Assembly (NCBI GenBank): GCA_964484205.1
Contig: CAZAEZ010000010.1
Coordinates: 62,001 to 126,000 of the forward strand
From: M3007 sp964484205
GTDB taxonomy: Bacteria > Bacteroidota > Bacteroidia > Chitinophagales > Saprospiraceae
DNA length: 64,000 bases
Direction: 5' to 3'
Shown piece after piece: positions 60,520-64,000 of this stretch (its first letter is position 1; every line of letters begins with the position of its first letter). The position numbers and the translations under genes were made by a program. Under the pieces are notes generated by a model, which saw only the letters and a list, made by a program, of their open reading frames with translations, did not search any database and was not told where the DNA came from.

Positions 60520-60675
60520 GGTAAGGACGTTTTTGGATTGTTTTGTTTAATTAAATCTGTTTTGAAAAATAGATTGGTTAAACAAAACGGAGGCGTCACA
60601 GTTTATTCCCGCCAATTGATTTTGGCCGAAATGCCAGTGCATGGCAATTCAGCGGATTTCTTTAAACCTTTAACC

Positions 60676-61335
60676 ATGAAACAGTTGTTACAGGTGGTTT
60701 TCATGTTGCTTGGCCTTTCGTTGGTTGCCCAGGATGTGCGCAGGGAAAATTTTCCGGCAATCGACGCCCGGGCAGCCGGAATCAAACTCAAGGATCAAAA
60801 CCTCATTGAATTGACCGATTCCCTACTGGCCCCTTACACGACCGACCAGGAAAAAGCGCGCGCCATTTTTGCCTGGCTGGGCACACACATTGCCTACGAT
60901 TGCGGTAAAGAAAACAACCTCGACCGGGAACCTGAAACAGCAGTGTACCCGCTCTACTACACCCAACAACAAGTCGAGAATATTCTGAAAACCCGCCGCA
61001 CCCGCTGCGACGGCTATGCGCTGATGTTCAAACTGATGTGCAACCTGGGTGGTATCTACTGCTCCCGCCTGGAAGGCTATGCCCGGTTTACTGCGGAAAA
61101 AGTTGACCCCGCCACAGTGCGTCCCAACCACGCCTGGAATGCCGTCCTGCTCGACGGCAACTGGTGCGAGATCGACGTCACGGCCGGCGCCGGCAAGTGT
61201 GCAGGCAGCCGCTTTCACCGGCAGCTGGACGATGCCCACTTTTGCATGTCGGCAAAACTCCTGGAGCAGGCGTATATCCTCATCGAAGACAAACGCCAGT
61301 CGCAGTACCAGGGAAGGGTGATCTTGAAGTTTTGA
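60676..61335 (+). CDS. Exported transglutaminase-like (cysteine peptidase fold) protein
   Basis: A 219-residue protein with signal peptide MKQLLQVVFMLLGLSLVAQ and a transglutaminase-like core: the Cys is in RTRCDGYALMFKLMCNLGGI, the His in RPNHAWNAVLL and the Asp in GNWCEIDVTAGAG, so the Cys-His-Asp triad is complete. Before it lies KARAIFAWLGTHIAYD, typical of the family. Bacterial relatives act as cysteine peptidases or cross-linkers in the periplasm. ATG 60676 is preferred since it gives the signal peptide. The open frame runs 240 bp upstream, antisense to the fasciclin gene, but is not coding. A 30-bp perfect hairpin follows the stop. Confidence 0.85.
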   Translation: MKQLLQVVFMLLGLSLVAQDVRRENFPAIDARAAGIKLKDQNLIELTDSLLAPYTTDQEKARAIFAWLGTHIAYDCGKENNLDREPETAVYPLYYTQQQVENILKTRRTRCDGYALMFKLMCNLGGIYCSRLEGYARFTAEKVDPATVRPNHAWNAVLLDGNWCEIDVTAGAGKCAGSRFHRQLDDAHFCMSAKLLEQAYILIEDKRQSQYQGRVILKF

Positions 61336-61338
61336 AGA

Positions 61339-61406
61339 TTTCACCACGGAGACAGGGAGGCCACGGAGAATTTAAACTCCGTGGCCTCCCTGTCTCCGTG
61401 GTGAAA
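61339..61406. terminator. Perfect 30-bp inverted repeat between convergent genes
   Basis: Arms 61339-61368 and 61377-61406 are fully complementary around an 8-base loop. The words CCACGGAG and GGGAGG occur in it. It begins three bases after the transglutaminase stop and ends five bases before the cupin_8 gene; A and T runs border both sides. It likely ends transcription in both directions. Confidence 0.8.
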
Positions 61407-61411
61407 AAAAC

Positions 61412-62260
61412 TCAGCGCAGCGCCTCAGCCCGCCGCTCGGCCATGCGTTCCTTCATCATGCGCCAGCTGGGGCCCATCAGGCGGTTCATACTTTTGTCCA
61501 CCACGTAGTGCCGGGCAATATTCGCCAGCCCCCGCATGCGCGCCGGAATGGAGTCGAACGAACGCAGGCTGATCGAGTAGCCGCCGTCGGTGTATTCGAT
61601 GTAGTGCCAATAGCCGGAGGGCATAAACAGCGATTCGCCCGGTTGCAGCAGCACTTCGTAGCCGCAGGCATTTGCCAGCGCCGGAAACTTGGCATAATCC
61701 GGGTTGTTCAGGTCGACATAACTGGCCACGGTGAACGGATGCTGGTACAGGTTCCGGCTTTGATCGTGCGGGAAAAGGATCACCCGTTTGCGGCCGTGAA
61801 TTTGATTGAGAAAAACATGGCTCATGTCGATGTCGTAGTGCAGGGCGACATGCGAACCCTGACCGCCAAAAAACATGAAGGGCAGTTCGTCGATAAACCC
61901 GTTCATGATGGTCGGAATGCGAAAATCGCGGCGCAATTCAGGTGCTGCGCGAAAAATATTCCACAGGAAAATGCGCAGGTCGCTTGGGCCGGCTTCAAGA
62001 ATTTCGAGGTATTCGGCAAAGGAAATGACCATGTCGGGCGTCATGTAGCCCTTGCCGGGTTTGGAGTAGTTGTTTGAAACAACCGGCACCCGGAGGTGGC
62101 CGTATCGTTGTTTAAAATGCGCAGTGGTCCAGCGCTGGCGGGCGGGCCAATGTTGCGTGAGGTCCGTAAAAACAACCGGACGCATAGGGTACAGGTACTC
62201 CTGGGCAAATGTTTCGCGCGACAGTCCGCTGCGGCGATTGACGGGTTTAAGTTCCAACAT
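61412..62260 (-). CDS. Cupin-like JmjC-domain oxygenase (cupin_8)
   Basis: A 282-residue protein of the cupin_8/JmjC group. The N-terminus FAQEYLYPMRPVVFTDLTQHWPARQRWT is characteristic (R-P-V-V-F). The metal triad is H-x-D in VALHYDIDMSHVFL and a distal His in LFMPSGYWHYIEYTDGGYSISL. Family members are Fe(II)/2-oxoglutarate hydroxylases of proteins or small molecules; the 2-oxoglutarate-binding Lys/Arg may be in GRKRVILFP. The substrate is unknown. ATG 62260 is used because the longer frame has no similarity. It is divergent from the transketolase gene, with a shared spacer of 229 bp. Confidence 0.87.
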   Translation of the reverse strand: MLELKPVNRRSGLSRETFAQEYLYPMRPVVFTDLTQHWPARQRWTTAHFKQRYGHLRVPVVSNNYSKPGKGYMTPDMVISFAEYLEILEAGPSDLRIFLWNIFRAAPELRRDFRIPTIMNGFIDELPFMFFGGQGSHVALHYDIDMSHVFLNQIHGRKRVILFPHDQSRNLYQHPFTVASYVDLNNPDYAKFPALANACGYEVLLQPGESLFMPSGYWHYIEYTDGGYSISLRSFDSIPARMRGLANIARHYVVDKSMNRLMGPSWRMMKERMAERRAEALR

Positions 62261-62323
62261 AATGCAACGGCATTTTGTGAAAAAAAGAGCACACGAAAAA
62301 TTCTGGTCTGGATTTCCAGCCTG

Positions 62324-62331
62324 CAAAAGTA
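62324..62331 (-). promoter_or_regulatory. Possible -7 element of the cupin_8 gene (TACTTTTG)
   Basis: The minus strand reads TACTTTTG, a TAnnTTTG match 63 bp upstream of the start. No clear -33. Confidence 0.35.
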
Positions 62332-62411
62332 CACAGGAAACTTATTTTGAAAAACAGGGCCGGCCATTTGACAAAAAACGGCTTTGCAGGTTGCAGAAAA
62401 CGGGCACATTG

Positions 62412-62441
62412 TTGGGAACTTCCGGTTGTTGTCTAACTTTG
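62412..62441 (+). promoter_or_regulatory. Promoter of the transketolase genes
   Basis: TTG at 62412-62414 and TAACTTTG at 62434-62441 have 19-bp spacing, a good match to the Bacteroidota promoter. The ATG of the N-terminal subunit follows after 48 bp. Confidence 0.55.
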
Positions 62442-62489
62442 TGGCACCGGGAACGCCCTTGCCTTCATTACCCCGGCTTATTTCCATTT

Positions 62490-63341
62490 ATGGCTGATAT
62501 TTCCAAACTTTCTGAATTTTGCGCACAGGTCCGCCGCGACATTTTGCGCATGGTACATGCCGTGCAAAGCGGCCACCCCGGCGCCTCGCTGGGCTGCACC
62601 GAATTTTTTGTGGCCCTGTACGGCGCCGTTATGAAACACTCGCCCAAACCCTTCCGGATGGAAGGCAAAAACCAGGACTTGTTTTTTCTGTCCAACGGCC
62701 ATATTTCCCCGGTCTGGTACAGCGTGCTTTCCCGGAGCGGCTACTTTCCGGTGGCCGAGCTGGCTACTTTTCGAAAAATCAACTCCCGCCTGCAAGGGCA
62801 CCCGGCCACGCACGAGGGCCTGCCCGGTATTCGGGTGGCCTCCGGCTCGCTGGGGCAGGGCATGTCGGTAGCCATCGGCGCCGCACTCTCCAAACGCCTC
62901 AACGGCGACAAACGCTGGGTGTTTTGCCTGACCGGCGACGGGGAGTTGCAGGAAGGGCAATGTTGGGAAGCCATGCTTTTCGCTGCCCATCACAAGGTGG
63001 ACAACCTGGTGGTGACGGTCGACTGGAACGGCCAGCAGATCGACGGCGCCAACGACGACGTGATCAGCCTGGGCAACCTGCCGGCCAAGTGGAAAGCCTT
63101 CGGCTGGGATGTGCTGATTTTGGAAGAAGGCAACAACCTGGAAAAAGTGATCGCCATGCTCCGCCGCGCCAAACGCCGTACCGGCAAGGGCAAACCGGTG
63201 GTTATCCTGATGAAAACCGAAATGGGCTATGGCGTCGATTTTATGCAGGGTACACACGATTGGCACGGCAAAGCGCCCAACGACGAACAGTTCGCAAAAG
63301 CGATGACGCAATTGCCGGAAACTGAGTTGGGAGATTATTGA
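62490..63341 (+). CDS. Transketolase, N-terminal (ThDP-binding) subunit
   Basis: A 283-residue protein equal to the N-terminal third of transketolase. SGHPGASLGCTEFFVALYGAVM, FFLSNGHISPVWYSVLSRSGYF, GHPATHEGLPGIRVASGSLGQGMSVAIGAALS and the ThDP motif LTGDGELQEGQCWEAMLFAAHHKVDNLVVTVDWNGQQIDG are present (GDGE...N-x-N-like). The C-terminal subunit gene follows after 180 bp. Split transketolases are common in Bacteroidota and archaea; together they perform the two-carbon transfers of the non-oxidative pentose phosphate pathway. The start ATG 62490 (MADISKLSEF) is well placed. Confidence 0.95.
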   Translation: MADISKLSEFCAQVRRDILRMVHAVQSGHPGASLGCTEFFVALYGAVMKHSPKPFRMEGKNQDLFFLSNGHISPVWYSVLSRSGYFPVAELATFRKINSRLQGHPATHEGLPGIRVASGSLGQGMSVAIGAALSKRLNGDKRWVFCLTGDGELQEGQCWEAMLFAAHHKVDNLVVTVDWNGQQIDGANDDVISLGNLPAKWKAFGWDVLILEEGNNLEKVIAMLRRAKRRTGKGKPVVILMKTEMGYGVDFMQGTHDWHGKAPNDEQFAKAMTQLPETELGDY

Positions 63342-63521
63342 ATTGCGGAGTGCGGATTACGGAGTGCGGATTGATTCAACTTTTTAGGGGTTGGCTATTT
63401 CCTACAAACTTGACCTAATGACCCCAATGACTGATAATGACTTCTAATGCCCCCCAATGACTCAAAAAATTGACCAACCCGCCTACGCCAAGGCTACGGC
63501 GGGTAAAAAAAAAAGCAAAAA
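63342..63521. repeat. Spacer between the transketolase halves with repeat strings
   Basis: 63342-63373 has TGCGGATT/TGCGGAG copies related to the string in pheT. 63410-63465 has five irregular AATGAC words (CCCCAATGAC and variants). 63477-63504 is an imperfect palindrome, ACCCGCC...GGCGGGT, with inner TACGCC/GGCTAC. There is no ORF. Such a long spacer within a two-subunit operon is unusual. Confidence 0.7.
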
Positions 63522-64000
63522 ATGAAACTATCCGATATCGTCAGCACCGGCAAAAAGGCAACCCGCGAGGGCTTCGGCGCCGGATTTCTTGAAATTGGCC
63601 GTCAGAACCCGGAAGTTGTCGGGCTCACTGCCGACCTCATGGGCTCGCTGCAAATGCAGCATTTTTACAAAGAATTCCCGGAGCGTTTTTTCCAGTGCGG
63701 TATCTCGGAAGCCAACATGATGGGGGTGGCTGCCGGGTTGGCTACGGGCGGTAAAATTCCGTACACCGGCACCTTCGCCAATTTCAGCACCGGCCGCGTG
63801 TACGACCAGATCCGCCAGAGCATTGCCTACTCGCACAAAAACGTGAAAATTTGCGCCTCTCACGCCGGCGTGACCCTTGGTGAAGACGGCGCCACCCACC
63901 AAATCCTCGAAGATATCGGGATGATGCGCATGCTGCCCGGCATGGTGGTCATCAATCCCTGCGACTACAACCAGACCAAGGCGGCCACCATCGCCATTGC
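63522..64000 (+). CDS. Transketolase, C-terminal subunit (partial)
   Basis: The gene starts with ATG 63522 and runs off the right edge after 159 codons. The protein begins LSDIVSTGKKATREGFGAGFLEIGRQNPEVVGLTADL, then FPERFFQCGISEANMMGVAAGLATGGKIPYTGTFANFSTGRVYDQIRQSIAY and SHAGVTLGEDGATHQILEDIGMMRMLPGMVVINP. The Glu of ISEANM is the residue that activates ThDP across the subunit interface, and GVTLGEDGATHQ is the classic transketolase motif. It completes the enzyme with the subunit encoded upstream. Confidence 0.95.
   Translation, partial: MKLSDIVSTGKKATREGFGAGFLEIGRQNPEVVGLTADLMGSLQMQHFYKEFPERFFQCGISEANMMGVAAGLATGGKIPYTGTFANFSTGRVYDQIRQSIAYSHKNVKICASHAGVTLGEDGATHQILEDIGMMRMLPGMVVINPCDYNQTKAATIAI

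Noticed and set aside
62070..62489. Long N-terminal extension of the transketolase subunit
   Set aside because: It overlaps the cupin_8 gene and its promoter; transketolase similarity begins at ATG 62490.
1..64000. tRNA, rRNA or transposase genes
   Set aside because: I looked for cloverleaf-like GGTTCRANTCC arms, rRNA words and DDE or HUH transposase motifs and saw none. A tRNAscan or Infernal run would be decisive.

Overview
The window is a stretch of a Bacteroidota chromosome. It carries a SusC/SusD pair, two type-9-secretion style or fasciclin surface proteins, RNase Y, a DUF1800/DUF1501 pair, promoters with the phylum -7 element TAnnTTTG, and few Shine-Dalgarno sequences. Gene content and base composition fit a Saprospiria- or Chitinophagia-like aerobic, non-flagellate member; the genus cannot be read from sequence alone. 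Most genes are moderately GC-rich. Two places are clearly AT-rich and look acquired: a small orphan ORF at 7155-7496 and the 1018-residue LRR-Roc-COR-TIR gene at 23230-26286.

Layout. 1-2219: competence genes (end of comEC, a comEA-like helix-hairpin-helix protein) and a LolD-type ATPase. 2398-9921: secreted and envelope proteins (HEAT-cyclophilin lipoprotein, M14 peptidase, a T9SS-sorted adhesin) and a nucleotidyltransferase. 10172-12236: phenylacetate/beta-oxidation genes (paaI, 3-hydroxyacyl-CoA dehydrogenase) split by a four-helix-bundle ORF flanked by inverted ATTTACG repeats. 12574-17016: susC-susD. 17111-22852: M48 peptidase, a secreted coiled-coil protein, uvrB. 22908-26286: a DUF433 antitoxin-like gene and the Roco-TIR gene behind one good promoter. 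26352-34791: RluA-type pseudouridine synthase, TonB receptor, DUF1800/DUF1501, sugar epimerase, HAD phosphatase, aroQ. 34897-43632: housekeeping genes thiL, murA (active-site Cys replaced by Asp), pheT, zapA, rny. 43741-49525: secreted unknowns, OsmC, ATP-grasp, an ECF sigma factor. 49762-56669: the most unusual locus. 56791-64000: a hypothetical, ABC-F, fasciclin lipoprotein, transglutaminase, cupin_8, and a split transketolase.

The locus at 50448-56669 is one tight minus-strand operon that runs into trmB: a CHAT-fold protein without the expected catalytic Cys and with an EAD11-like C-terminus, a TPR protein, a 476-residue protein, and an 80-residue stand-alone EAD11 adaptor. The 476-residue protein matches the cytoplasmic C-terminal domain of FlhA/SctV (FHIPEP), the type III export gate, but has no membrane part. 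The C-terminus of the TPR protein appears to be a second, more divergent copy of the same fold. No other flagellar or type III gene is present. I read this as a candidate conflict or signalling system that has taken over an FlhA-C ring module. That function is inference.

A second theme is small dispersed repeats in spacers and sometimes in genes: ACTCGTCCTACG palindromes after uvrB and after the ABC-F gene, CCACGGAG strings, ATTTACG and AATCCGC tandem strings (one inserted in frame into pheT), and two perfect hairpins of 30 and 35 bp between convergent genes.
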